In this document: piece by piece, positions 15,959 through 24,923 of the stretch
Numbering within the stretch: the first letter of the stretch is position 1
Layout: each line of letters begins with the position of its first letter
From: UKL13-2 sp043744255
GTDB taxonomy: Bacteria; Pseudomonadota; Gammaproteobacteria; Burkholderiales; Usitatibacteraceae
Direction: 5' to 3'
DNA length: 64,000 bases
Assembly: GCA_043744255.1 (NCBI GenBank)
Contig: JAYTVA010000073.1
Coordinates: forward strand, 7,068-71,067
The notes under the pieces: model-generated
What the model was told of the DNA's origin: nothing
What the model saw: the letters and a program-made list of their open reading frames with translations, nothing else
Databases searched by the model: none
Program-made: the position numbers and the translations under genes

Positions 15959-17251
15959 CTAGCGCAACCACGCCACTGGCGCGATCACGATTTCAGGAAA
16001 AATAACAAACAGCGCGAGGATCAACAGGTACGTAATGAGAAATGGATTAACGCCTTTGACCACCTGATGCATCGATAGGCGCCCGACACCGGCGACAACA
16101 TTGAGCACGGTACCGACCGGCGGCGTGATTAAACCGATGGCACCATTGAGCACGAACATCAGGCCGAAATATACCGGGTCGATGCCCGCTTTTACGGCAA
16201 TGGGCAGCATCACTGGCGCAAAAATCAGGATGGTCGGCGTGAGATCGAGTGCAGTACCGATGATCACCAACACCACCATCATCACGGCCATGAGCATGCG
16301 CGGGTTTTGTGTCAGCCCACCAAGCCAGCCGCTCAAGGTTGCAGGCAGGTCAGCCAGGGTAATCATGTAGCTGGCGACCTGCGCCCCGGCGCACAAGAAC
16401 ATCACAATCGCCGTGGTGCGTGCGGCGCGCACAAACACCTCGTGCAGATCGCGCATGCGCATCTCGCGATGCACAAAGAGCGCAATCACCATCGCGTAAA
16501 ACGCGGCCACCACGGCCGCCTCGGTGGGAGTGAAGGTGCCTGATTTCATCCCGCCAATAATGATGACGGGCATCAGCAGCGCGAAAAACGCTTTTAAGGT
16601 TACGCGCAACTTTTCGCGGATTGGCTTGGCGATTCCGGCGGGGAGATCCATGTCACGTAGCACCAGCTTCCAGGCAATCACCAGCCCCGCACCCATCAGC
16701 AGTCCGGGCACGATTCCGGCGATGAACAATGCCGAGATTGAGGTGCCGGTGGTCACGCCATAAATGACGAACGGCATCGACGGTGGAATGATTGGCGCGA
16801 TGATGCCACCCGAGGCGATCAGCCCGGCAGAGGTGTGCATGGGGTAGCCATTTTGTCGCATCATCGGCAGCAGAATGGTGGCCAGCGCGGCCGTGTCTGC
16901 CAGCGCTGACCCGCTCATGCTGGCCATCATGACCGCCGCACCAATGGCGACAAATCCGAGCCCGCCGCGAATATGCCCGACCCACGCTTCGGCCATGGCA
17001 ATGATGCGCTGGCTGATGCCGCCGGCATTCATCAATTCGCCCGCGAGAATAAAAAACGGTACGGCGAGCAGCGGGAAACTATCGACGCCGGCCACCAGAT
17101 TTTGCGCGAGCAATTGCGCATCCCAAAAACCGAGCACCCAGGCCATTGCTGCACCCGTCAACACCAGCGCCAACGCCATGTTCAGGCCGATGCCCATCAA
17201 CGCCAACATACCGAGCGTGAAGACCATGAAGGCAAGCGCTTCGTTGCTCAT
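15959..17251 (-). CDS. dctM: TRAP transporter large permease (DctM family)
   Basis: This 430-residue integral membrane protein has about 12 hydrophobic segments and the DctM pattern PLLAVPFFILAGELMNAGG near residue 60. MASMSGSALADTAALATILL and GGIIAPIIPPSMPFVIYGV lie in the first half. ALDLTPTILIFAPVMLPIAV and FGLMFVLNGAIGLITPPVG lie in the second. These mark the sodium- and substrate-binding re-entrant loops of the transport domain. It starts three bases after the small permease and 34 bases before dctP, so the three form one transcription unit. It imports a carboxylate in symport with sodium. Confidence 0.94.
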   Translation of the reverse strand: MSNEALAFMVFTLGMLALMGIGLNMALALVLTGAAMAWVLGFWDAQLLAQNLVAGVDSFPLLAVPFFILAGELMNAGGISQRIIAMAEAWVGHIRGGLGFVAIGAAVMMASMSGSALADTAALATILLPMMRQNGYPMHTSAGLIASGGIIAPIIPPSMPFVIYGVTTGTSISALFIAGIVPGLLMGAGLVIAWKLVLRDMDLPAGIAKPIREKLRVTLKAFFALLMPVIIIGGMKSGTFTPTEAAVVAAFYAMVIALFVHREMRMRDLHEVFVRAARTTAIVMFLCAGAQVASYMITLADLPATLSGWLGGLTQNPRMLMAVMMVVLVIIGTALDLTPTILIFAPVMLPIAVKAGIDPVYFGLMFVLNGAIGLITPPVGTVLNVVAGVGRLSMHQVVKGVNPFLITYLLILALFVIFPEIVIAPVAWLR

Positions 17252-17254
17252 GGC

Positions 17255-17758
17255 CTACTCAATGTCCACGCCATAACCGAGGTCGAGCGGCTTGCCGCGC
17301 ACGATCTCCCAGCAGGCCATCAAGGCAATGGACGCGGTACACAAAAACGCCGGTAACGGCAGCAGCGCGCTTGGGTAGCCCAGCACCACCGAGCGACTAT
17401 CAAGACCGACGATGACCTGACTCCAAGCACCCCACGCGACCAGCACGCAGGCGAAAATGACGAGTAGGCGGATCAGCAGTGTCATTGCGGCGAACACCTT
17501 GCGGCGCGGCTTCAAGGTTGCGAGCAGGCTGGTGAATGCCATATGCTCGCCCGCCGGGTACGCGGCAGTGGCACCGATGAAGACCATCCACACAAATAAC
17601 AACCGCGACACTTCTTCACTCGCCGCGATGCCACTGCCAAAGCCGTAGCGCAGCACGACATTGATGAACACGGCCAGCGCCATCACCGCAAGGCAAACCG
17701 CCATCGCGGTATTCGCCCATCGCTGCAATCTGCTCGCGGGTCGTTGTTCAGCGGTCAT
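17255..17758 (-). CDS. dctQ: TRAP transporter small permease (DctQ family)
   Basis: This 167-residue protein has four predicted membrane helices and the DctQ patterns VSRLLFVWMVFIGATAAYPA and GEHMAFTSLLATL. I place the start at the ATG at 17758, whose ATGA overlaps the stop of the gluconokinase gene. A start 36 bases earlier would overlap that gene further. DctQ forms a complex with the large permease encoded three bases downstream. Confidence 0.92.
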   Translation of the reverse strand: MTAEQRPASRLQRWANTAMAVCLAVMALAVFINVVLRYGFGSGIAASEEVSRLLFVWMVFIGATAAYPAGEHMAFTSLLATLKPRRKVFAAMTLLIRLLVIFACVLVAWGAWSQVIVGLDSRSVVLGYPSALLPLPAFLCTASIALMACWEIVRGKPLDLGYGVDIE

Positions 17759-18273
17759 GTCGGCGCTGCCGATTTTTCGGTTGCCTTCAGCCATTGCAGT
17801 ACTTCGCGCACCAAGACGGTGATCGGCTGGAGCGCGTCTACTCGCAACACATTGGCCTCGCCAAGCGGCGACTCAAGTGCGGCAAACTGGCTGTCGATCA
17901 AACGCGGCGAAAAGAAATGCGGCTTGGCGCGTGCTTCGACGCGGGCGGTGGCGGCAGCACGATCAATTTCCATGAATACGAAGCGCAATCCGGGCGTACT
18001 TGATGCCAGTGTGGCGCGATAGGCGCGTTTCAGAGCGGAGCAGGTCAACACGACCCCACTTGGCGCGCCGGCCAGCTGGGCAGCCAGCGATGCCAGCCAA
18101 CCGGCGCGGTCAGCGTCAGTCAGCGGCATACCATCGCGCATTTTGGTTTTATTGGCGGCATCGTGAAAATCATCGCCCTCAATCAATCGCATGTCGGCGG
18201 CGGCGGCAAGAGCGGCCGCGAGACTGGATTTTCCGCAGCCCGCGACTCCCATGACGACCACGGAGCGCGTCAC
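17755..18273 (-). CDS. gntK: Gluconokinase
   Basis: This 172-residue P-loop kinase of the GntK/IdnK family phosphorylates gluconate to 6-phosphogluconate. It shows the Walker A motif GVAGCGKSSLA at residues 9-19. The family segment EGDDFHDAANKTKMRDGMPL is followed by DRAGWL, then VVLTCSALKRAYRATL. HFFSPRLIDSQFAALE carries the conserved SQF-LE signature. It is first in an operon with a complete TRAP transporter, which makes that transporter a likely gluconate/sugar-acid importer. The promoter should lie in 18274-18625, but I see no clear boxes. Confidence 0.94.
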   Translation of the reverse strand: MTRSVVVMGVAGCGKSSLAAALAAAADMRLIEGDDFHDAANKTKMRDGMPLTDADRAGWLASLAAQLAGAPSGVVLTCSALKRAYRATLASSTPGLRFVFMEIDRAAATARVEARAKPHFFSPRLIDSQFAALESPLGEANVLRVDALQPITVLVREVLQWLKATEKSAAPT

Positions 18274-18625
18274 GCGGGAAATCCATGATTAAGTTGTTGT
18301 GGCGACATCTTGGCAAGCTCTCGTTGTCGTGTGCGGTTATCGGTGGCTTGGCTAGGTGAGTAGCACGATCCCATTGGCGACTAATTTTACTGTCAATTAC
18401 GAGTGCCCTGCCGCAGACACGTCGCGCAACCAGCGACAGCGCCGACGCGGCTATGGTCAGTGTTGCCATGGCATGCATGCGTCGCGCGGCGACAATAATC
18501 GAATGAAGAATTCGGCGAACTCACCTCGCGGCAACGTACAATCTCTCACCGAAAAAGCCGCGCAAATGCAGCTTTGCAATTCTCAACAAAAATCAACCAC
18601 ACACCACCACTTCAGGGGATTTCAT
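18274..18625. other. 352-base divergent control region, no gene seen
   Basis: This region separates gntK (minus) from the TonB-dependent receptor gene (plus) and should hold both promoters. A TACAAT hexamer near 18536 could be a -10 box for the receptor but has no good -35 partner. No terminator, riboswitch or coding frame with support is visible. Confidence 0.5.
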
Positions 18626-21019
18626 ATGAATACGCTTCGACTCGCTGTACTGGCAACGCTTTGTAGCTCGGCGGCGGCAATCGCGCAGACCACGCCACCG
18701 GCAGCGCCAGCAGGTGCTGACGACAAAACCCCGGCCAAAATCGAGGGCATCAGCGTGGTCGGTTCGCGCCGTACCACGGCCACTTCTACTGACACGACGG
18801 TACCGGTCGATTTCATTCCGCTGTCGAAAGTTTCAGAATCTGGCGGGCAATTCGATCTCGGCCAATCGCTGCAATATATCTCGCCGTCGTTTAACTCCAC
18901 GCGCCAGACCGGTGCCGACGGTGCCGATTTGATCGACTCGGCAGCATTGCGCGGCTTGGGCTCGGATCAAACGTTGGTGCTGGTGAATGGCAAGCGCCGC
19001 CACACCACCGCCTTGGTGAATCTGTTTGGCGCGCGCAACCGTGGCAACACCGGCACGGACTTGAACGCGATTCCGCAGCTGGCCATCGAAAGTGTGCAGG
19101 TGCTGCGTGATGGTGCAGCAGCGCAATACGGATCGGACGCGATTGCTGGCGTGCTCGACATTACGCTAAAGCGCCGCAAAGGCTGCGAAGCGGTCGCAGG
19201 CTATGGGCAGTACTCGGCGGGTGACGGCAAGAATTACTTGGCTTCGGGCTATTGCGGCTTTCAGGTCGGTGACGGCGGCACGCTCGGCTTGACCGCTGAA
19301 TACTTGGATCGTGGCCGCTCGAATCGCGCCGAGGCAGGCAATCCGCGCATCATCGGCGACACGAAAACAAAAAACGCGACGATCTACGCGAACGGCGATT
19401 TGCCATTGAGCGCCGGCGCAAAAATTTATTACACGTTCGGTATGCAAACGCGTGATGCGTCGTCGGGCGCATACGCGCGCGGCGGCGTAGGCTCGGATGA
19501 CATTCCTTCGCGCAACTCGGCAGCGCTGTATCCGAACGGCTTTGTGCCGTTTATCAATGGCGATGTCAGTGATCGTTACGCAACCCTTGGTTATCGTGGC
19601 CAATTCGGCGAATGGAATGGCGATTTCTCGCAGACCTACGGCTACAACAAGTTGGTCTACAACATCACCAATACCTTGAACGCGTCGATTGCCAATCGCG
19701 ATTTGACGCGGGGCGGTCGCGGCATCAGCCCAACACAATTCGATGCGGGCGGATTTTCGTTCGATCAGCTCACCACCAACGCAGATTTCAGCCGCCTGTT
19801 TCCAAATATTGCCAACGGCATGAACGTGGCGTTCGGCGCGGAATATCGTCGCGAAAACTACAGCATCTTTGCGGGCGAGGCAGGCTCGTATATTGACGCA
19901 GACGGCGTGGGCAATGGCGGCAACGCGGGTAGTCAAGGCTTCCCCGGATTTCAACCCAGCGACGCGACCAACCGCAATCGTAATAGCGTGGCAGGCTATG
20001 TGGACATCGAGACCGACATCACCAGCGCATTCAAAACACAAGCTGCATTACGCTATGAAAAATTCAGCGACTTCGGTGCCACCACCACCGGCAAACTCGC
20101 GGCCAGCTATAAGCTCGCGCCGGCTGTGTTGCTGCGCAGCTCGGCCAGCACAGGCTTTCGCGCACCGTCGTTGCAGCAAGTGTTTTTCTCCTCGACCTTC
20201 ACCGATTTCATCAACGGCAAGCCACTCGATGTGGTGCTGGCACCAAACGGTAGCCGCATTGCCAATCTGGCCGGCATACCCAAGCTGAAAGAGGAAAAAT
20301 CGAAAAGCTTCACGTTCGGCACGGCACTCACACCGACCAAAGACACCACCATCACAATCGATGCTTACAGCATCAAAATTGATGACCGCATCGTTCTATC
20401 AGGACGATTCGACGCCGACAACTACCCTGCCCTCGGCACCGCACTTGCGAGTTTGGGTGTGGGTCAAGCGCAGTTTTTTGTGAACTCCATCAACACCAAA
20501 ACGCGCGGCGCGGATGTTACCGTGTCAAACAAAGCCAACGTCGCGGCGGGCAAGCTCACGACCTCACTCGCGCTGAACATTTCTAAGACCGAGGTAACGG
20601 GCATCAAAGCACCGCCAGCGCTACGCGGATTTGAGGATGTGCTGTTGTCAGAACGTGAACGTCTGTTCATCGAGCAAGGCGGCCCGCGCAGCAAAGCCAC
20701 GCTTGGCTTTGAGTACACCCAAGGCGCAATCAGCACCGACCTCAAAGTCATCCGTTTCGGCGCGCAGACGCTCGGCACGTTCTCAGGTACCGAAGCAGGT
20801 GTGCCTAACGCACAGTACGCACCGAAAACATCGGCTGACCTGAGCTTCACCTACAGCATCGACAACAACACCAAGCTCACCATCGGCGGCAACAACATCC
20901 TTAACGTCAAGCCGACCAAACAAGACGCCAACGAAACCGACAACGGATTTATTTACGACAGCGTTCAGTTTGGTCTGAATGGCGCGTCGTACTTCGCAAG
21001 GTTTTGGAAGCGGTTTTGA
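18626..21019 (+). CDS. TonB-dependent outer-membrane receptor
   Basis: This 797-residue protein has a signal peptide ending AAAIAQ and a plug domain at about 35-190 (ISVVGSRR; LIDSAALRGLGSDQTLVLVNG; VQVLRDGAAAQYGSDAIAG). A 22-strand-type barrel follows with an aromatic C-terminus (SYFARFWKRF). The start at 18626 follows an AGGGGAT Shine-Dalgarno sequence; longer frames upstream have no signal peptide. The FRAPSLQQVFFSS segment is typical of this receptor class. The ligand cannot be told from sequence; it is divergent from the sugar-acid operon, which hints at an oligosaccharide or organic ligand rather than proving it. Confidence 0.93.
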   Translation: MNTLRLAVLATLCSSAAAIAQTTPPAAPAGADDKTPAKIEGISVVGSRRTTATSTDTTVPVDFIPLSKVSESGGQFDLGQSLQYISPSFNSTRQTGADGADLIDSAALRGLGSDQTLVLVNGKRRHTTALVNLFGARNRGNTGTDLNAIPQLAIESVQVLRDGAAAQYGSDAIAGVLDITLKRRKGCEAVAGYGQYSAGDGKNYLASGYCGFQVGDGGTLGLTAEYLDRGRSNRAEAGNPRIIGDTKTKNATIYANGDLPLSAGAKIYYTFGMQTRDASSGAYARGGVGSDDIPSRNSAALYPNGFVPFINGDVSDRYATLGYRGQFGEWNGDFSQTYGYNKLVYNITNTLNASIANRDLTRGGRGISPTQFDAGGFSFDQLTTNADFSRLFPNIANGMNVAFGAEYRRENYSIFAGEAGSYIDADGVGNGGNAGSQGFPGFQPSDATNRNRNSVAGYVDIETDITSAFKTQAALRYEKFSDFGATTTGKLAASYKLAPAVLLRSSASTGFRAPSLQQVFFSSTFTDFINGKPLDVVLAPNGSRIANLAGIPKLKEEKSKSFTFGTALTPTKDTTITIDAYSIKIDDRIVLSGRFDADNYPALGTALASLGVGQAQFFVNSINTKTRGADVTVSNKANVAAGKLTTSLALNISKTEVTGIKAPPALRGFEDVLLSERERLFIEQGGPRSKATLGFEYTQGAISTDLKVIRFGAQTLGTFSGTEAGVPNAQYAPKTSADLSFTYSIDNNTKLTIGGNNILNVKPTKQDANETDNGFIYDSVQFGLNGASYFARFWKRF

Positions 21020-21318
21020 TTTAGGTTCCGCGCTGTCGTAAACCCCAGTACCGGCGGCTTGTTTTGGCCAGAAATGGCTGAAGCAGCTCGCCGGTGCTTG
21101 GCTTTCTTGCTAGGCGTCTGCGCTTGAACATGCATCGTGCCCATGAACCAATCAACTTTTGTCTGTCGCGTACAAGCAGGCCAGCGAGCGCTGCTTTGCA
21201 TCCAGTGATCAGCCATCTGAAATTTTGGGGTCACTTTTTTTCTCATTGCCAAGACTGACTTTGATGTCCCGATGCGCGAAACAGTCATTCCGAAGTTGAT
21301 ATTCAGCGCGCGCCAACA
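21020..21318. other. 299-base spacer, nothing recognised
   Basis: Between the receptor gene and the SMI1/KNR4 gene there is no supported coding frame, terminator or RNA. Short frames exist but lack start signals and family features. Confidence 0.4.
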
Positions 21319-21909
21319 CTACCAGTCGTCGGCGGGAGCCTTTACAGACTCAATCATCAGCTCGATGAACTCAAAAAAATCATTCGCGACGACACTAACG
21401 TCGTAGCGCGTTGCGTCGGCGTCCAACTTTACGAGGATTACCTGGCCGTAAGAACCTGCGGCTACATCGCTAAAGTCCGCGTACCACGAGTACCATGCAC
21501 TAGGAAAAGTCAGCGGCACCCAATTGGGATCCCAGACCACAGGCTTAACCGTACCATGAGCTCGAATTTGATCTTGATACTCTCGTTGCAGAGTCGACAT
21601 TTCGCTTGAAATAAACTGAGTCTGTTCGCTGTCCCGCCACTTGCCCAACGGATTTAGGTGAAATCCAGGGTGCGACTCTCCCTCCCAAACAAGATCTAGG
21701 CGAATATCGCCGAATCCATTGAACAAACTGTAAATAGCTTTGTATTCCGAAGGGAGCTGGACGCCCAAGCGACGCTCTTCAACAGCAATATCCGCTTCGG
21801 ACAATCCGGGACGCGCCCAGTTTTCCGGATACAAACCTGACTCCCGGAGAGCTGCATCGAATCGGGATTGTAGTTGCCGCGCACCGGTCAGTATGTGTTC
21901 TGGAACCAT
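21319..21909 (-). CDS. SMI1/KNR4 family protein
   Basis: This 196-residue protein has the SMI1/KNR4 fold signature: GLSEADIAVEERRLGVQLP then SEYKAIYSLFNGFGDI near residues 37-73. WVPLTFPSAWYSWYADFSD occurs in the middle, and a C-terminal segment (VSVVANDFFEFIELMIESV) fits the family's final helix. An AGGAAGG sequence lies before the ATG at 21909. In bacteria many such proteins are immunity proteins of polymorphic toxin or contact-dependent systems, but no toxin gene is adjacent. It may be an orphan immunity protein or have a cell-wall-related role. Function unknown. Confidence 0.82.
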   Translation of the reverse strand: MVPEHILTGARQLQSRFDAALRESGLYPENWARPGLSEADIAVEERRLGVQLPSEYKAIYSLFNGFGDIRLDLVWEGESHPGFHLNPLGKWRDSEQTQFISSEMSTLQREYQDQIRAHGTVKPVVWDPNWVPLTFPSAWYSWYADFSDVAAGSYGQVILVKLDADATRYDVSVVANDFFEFIELMIESVKAPADDW

Positions 21910-22013
21910 CAAATTTCGACCTTCCTGTTCTTATCTACGCAAAAGAGGCATTCTTGTCCGGGCGGTGCACGTCAACCTCCTTGCCGCGTCAGTCAAGCAG
22001 CGCGCCAGTGAAC

Positions 22014-23879
22014 TCACCGATCACACAGACAATGCGTCAGCGCGACAAACCCCGCGCCATTCTTTGTCTTCTCCGCCATCTCAGCCAAAAAACCAAGCTC
22101 ACGCTGCACATCATTGGCGACGCCAGCCGGCAGCCCCATCGGCAAAAACGCGACCCGTAAATCGAATTGCTCGGCAACCATCGCAGACGCACTGCCGCCG
22201 ATTTTTTCGAGCAGTTTCTCGAACGCGGATGGTTCGCGTTCGACGTAGACGAGGCGCGGATCGTCGAGCTTGGCTTTGCTGGCAGCAGATTTGATGGCAT
22301 CGCCGAAACTGCCGGTGCGATCAACGAGTCCGCGTTCTTTAGCTTGCGCGCCGGTCCAGACGCGGCCTTGGCCGACCTCATCGATTTTGTCGGTCGTGGT
22401 CTTGCGTGCGGCGGCCGCTTTGGTGATGAACTCGGTGTAGATGTGTTGAATGCCGCCCTGCACTAGGCCAGCGAAGCGCGGGTCAAGTCCGCGACGCGGA
22501 TCATAGGCGCTACCTAGCCACGTGGTGCTGACGCCGCCGGTGGCAATCGAGAGTTTTTCCATCGCCTTTTCGCCGGTGGGCAGAATCGCAAAGACGCCGA
22601 TTGAGCCGGTGATGGTGGCGGGGTCGGCGATGACTTCGTCGGATGCCATCGATATCCAATAGCCGCCCGAAGCAGCCACATTGCCCATCGAAACAACCAC
22701 CGGCTTGCCCGCCGCCTTGGTGAGCTCGAGTTCGCGGCGGATTAACTCGGAACCGAACGCGCTGCCACCCGGCGAATTGACACGCAGGACGATGGACTTG
22801 ATGTTGTCGTCGTCGCGCGCTTTGCGAATCAGCTCGGCTGTAGAGCGCCCACCGATGCGGCCTGCGGGAGCAATGCCGTCGCTGATTTCACCTTCAGCCA
22901 CGATGATACCGACGGCGTCGCCAAATAACGTTGGCTTGAGCGTGGCGCGGTAGGCGTCGAAAGAAACTTGGCGGAACGATTTTGATTCGCTGTCTTTCGC
23001 ACCGCGCTCAATCATCAACGCACGCATTTCATCACGCGTTTTTAAGCCATCGACCCATTTGTTTTGCAGCGCGAGTTTGCCCATGTCGTTGCCAGCAGCA
23101 GCGAATTGTTGCGGTAATTCTTCGATGTTTTTTGCGACGCTGCCCGCAGGCAATTTGCGTGCGCGCTCCACGCCATCGGTGTAAGTCGCCCATAGGCCGT
23201 TGAACAAAAAGCTATCCGCTTCAAGCGAGGCCTTGGAAGGTGCGTTGGCGAAATACGGCTCGCCAAAACTTTTGTAGGTGCCGACGCGAATCACGTTCGC
23301 ATTCACGCCAAGCCGATCCAGCGCGTCTTTGTAATAGTTGCGATAGCGGCCATAGCCTTCGATGGCGACCATGCCCATCGGGTGCAGCCAGACTTCGTTT
23401 GCGTGCGCCGCAAGGTAGTACTGGCGCTGGTCGTAGGCGCCACCCCACGCGATGACTTGCTTGCCACTGGCCTTGAAGCGCTCGATCGCATCAGCAATTT
23501 CGCGTAACACCGGTAGCCCCGCGCCAGAAAAATCGTCGAGCGCCAACAACACGCGATCAATTTTGGAATCCTTTGCTGCGGCGTCCAGCACGGCCAACAC
23601 ATCGCGTAAACGCACTTGGTCGGTGCTGATGCCTTGCGCCTGGGCGGACAAGCGCTCACGCACGCCGCCAGCTTGCTGCTCCACGATCGCGCCGGAAAAA
23701 TTCAACACCAGCGCGGTCTTGTCGTCGACCTTCGCGCCACTACCGCGAAATATTGAGACCAAAATCGACACCAGCACGATGGCGACGATAAAAATAAAAA
23801 TCGCGTTGAACACCGCGCGGCGACTTGCGTCAATGAACGAATAGATGCGGCTGAACAGCGATGGCTGATTGGTAGACAT
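22014..23879 (-). CDS. sppA: Signal peptide peptidase SppA (67 kDa type)
   Basis: This is a 621-residue inner-membrane serine protease of the long SppA class, which degrades cleaved signal peptides. One N-terminal transmembrane helix lies at about 24-44 (FNAIFIFIVAIVLVSILVSI). Two tandem ClpP-like domains follow. The catalytic dyad is visible: Lys203 in VGTYKSFGEPY of the first domain and Ser404 in GNVAASGGYW of the second, matching the spacing in E. coli SppA. VNSPGGSAFGSELIRREL precedes the nucleophile. The gene stands alone on the minus strand. Confidence 0.95.
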   Translation of the reverse strand: MSTNQPSLFSRIYSFIDASRRAVFNAIFIFIVAIVLVSILVSIFRGSGAKVDDKTALVLNFSGAIVEQQAGGVRERLSAQAQGISTDQVRLRDVLAVLDAAAKDSKIDRVLLALDDFSGAGLPVLREIADAIERFKASGKQVIAWGGAYDQRQYYLAAHANEVWLHPMGMVAIEGYGRYRNYYKDALDRLGVNANVIRVGTYKSFGEPYFANAPSKASLEADSFLFNGLWATYTDGVERARKLPAGSVAKNIEELPQQFAAAGNDMGKLALQNKWVDGLKTRDEMRALMIERGAKDSESKSFRQVSFDAYRATLKPTLFGDAVGIIVAEGEISDGIAPAGRIGGRSTAELIRKARDDDNIKSIVLRVNSPGGSAFGSELIRRELELTKAAGKPVVVSMGNVAASGGYWISMASDEVIADPATITGSIGVFAILPTGEKAMEKLSIATGGVSTTWLGSAYDPRRGLDPRFAGLVQGGIQHIYTEFITKAAAARKTTTDKIDEVGQGRVWTGAQAKERGLVDRTGSFGDAIKSAASKAKLDDPRLVYVEREPSAFEKLLEKIGGSASAMVAEQFDLRVAFLPMGLPAGVANDVQRELGFLAEMAEKTKNGAGFVALTHCLCDR

Positions 23880-24207
23880 GCACGACTCCTGATGGATAGG
23901 TCAACTGAGTCCATCTTAACCGAGTCGCGCGCGACACGACGGGCTGGTGCGACGAGGCGCGGGAAAGCGCGGATGAATCGTTGCTGAGTTGGGGTGGACT
24001 CACCTGAGCCAAGTAACGACGGCACATTTCGCACATTTTCAGCCGTAGATGCCCGTGGATATTGAACACTTTCTGCCGGCGTCAACGCCGCATGCGCTCG
24101 GCGCTGTGCTTTCTGCGGCTCGTCGCTGGGCCGTGGTGTGCCCTATTGAAATCGCCGATAGTGGCGTCACTGTAATCTGTATCCCCCGACCCTTCAGGAG
24201 AAAGACT
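23880..24207. other. 328-base divergent spacer
   Basis: This spacer lies between sppA (minus) and the PspC-domain gene (plus). It contains the 18-base repeat copy at 24047-24064 (same as 14868-14885) and an inverted GCCGGCGTCAACGCCG patch near 24075. No gene is supported; the open frame that extends the PspC gene upstream lacks a ribosome-binding site. Confidence 0.5.
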
Positions 24208-24597
24208 ATGAACCTCGCCGATGAACTCGAACGCCTGCAACGCCTGCATGCACAAGCTGGCTTGACCGACGAAGAATTTACGCTCGCCAAAAAACGCCTG
24301 CTCGACGGCGACCCGACATTTGCGAGTGAACGAAAATATGTTCGCGAGCAGTCGGCACTGCACACCCTCAGCCGCGCAAAGACAGATCGCTGGATTGGCG
24401 GTGTGTGCGGCGGACTCGCTGAGTTCAGCAACATGCCCGCGTGGTCGTGGCGATTGCTGTTCGTGTTGCTGCTACTGCTGCACGGACTGGGATTGCTGGT
24501 GTATTTGCTGCTGTGGATTTTTGTGCCGCTGGCGAAGGATCGGTTGCCCGCGCCTGCGGAGGCGGATGTGAAGACGGGTGGAGCTGGCGGCAGCTGA
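24208..24597 (+). CDS. PspC-domain membrane protein with N-terminal SHOCT-like helix
   Basis: This 129-residue protein begins with a short helical SHOCT-like segment (LADELERLQRLHAQAGLTDE then EFTLAKKRLL). A PspC domain follows: DRWIGGVCGGLAEFSNMPAW and a membrane helix LFVLLLLLHGLGLLVYLLLW. PspC proteins take part in envelope stress responses. The start at 24208 follows an AGGAG Shine-Dalgarno sequence. No pspA or pspB gene is near, so the role may differ from the classic phage-shock system. Confidence 0.88.
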   Translation: MNLADELERLQRLHAQAGLTDEEFTLAKKRLLDGDPTFASERKYVREQSALHTLSRAKTDRWIGGVCGGLAEFSNMPAWSWRLLFVLLLLLHGLGLLVYLLLWIFVPLAKDRLPAPAEADVKTGGAGGS

Positions 24598-24923
24598 GGC
24601 ATCGGCAGACGCTTTCGAAATGATGCAACGCAGCCTGCAGGGTCGCGATCCGCTCCTTCCCCCGCTCGCGGGGCGGGGTGGCCACCGGTTAGGGCCAGAA
24701 GGCTGGGAGTTTGGCTGGGGTTTCGTGCAGCATGCTGAACGCCAGCCGAACGGCATGCGCCTCCATGCGCATGCGCTATCTGCAAGAAGGGGGAGCTCGC
24801 CATCGCTGAAACACCCGCGCCGCGACACAACCACCCGCACTCCGCGCGAACAACCCCATCCTCCGCCTTCCCCTTGGCAGGGAAAGGAACTGACCGCGCT
24901 AACTAGACGTGCAGTGAGCGTGA
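24598..24923. repeat. Gene-free spacer with GC-rich palindromes
   Basis: This 326-base convergent spacer holds at least two hairpins related to the GC-rich repeat family of the window. CTTCCCCCGCTCGCGGGGCG is at 24656-24675, and CTTCCCCTTGGCAGGGAAAG is at 24867-24886. Either could act as a terminator-like structure for the flanking convergent genes. No coding frame is supported. Confidence 0.55.

Noticed and set aside
19166..20041. 291-residue open frame opposite the TonB-dependent receptor
   Set aside because: It is antisense to conserved plug and barrel sequence with no recognisable domain.
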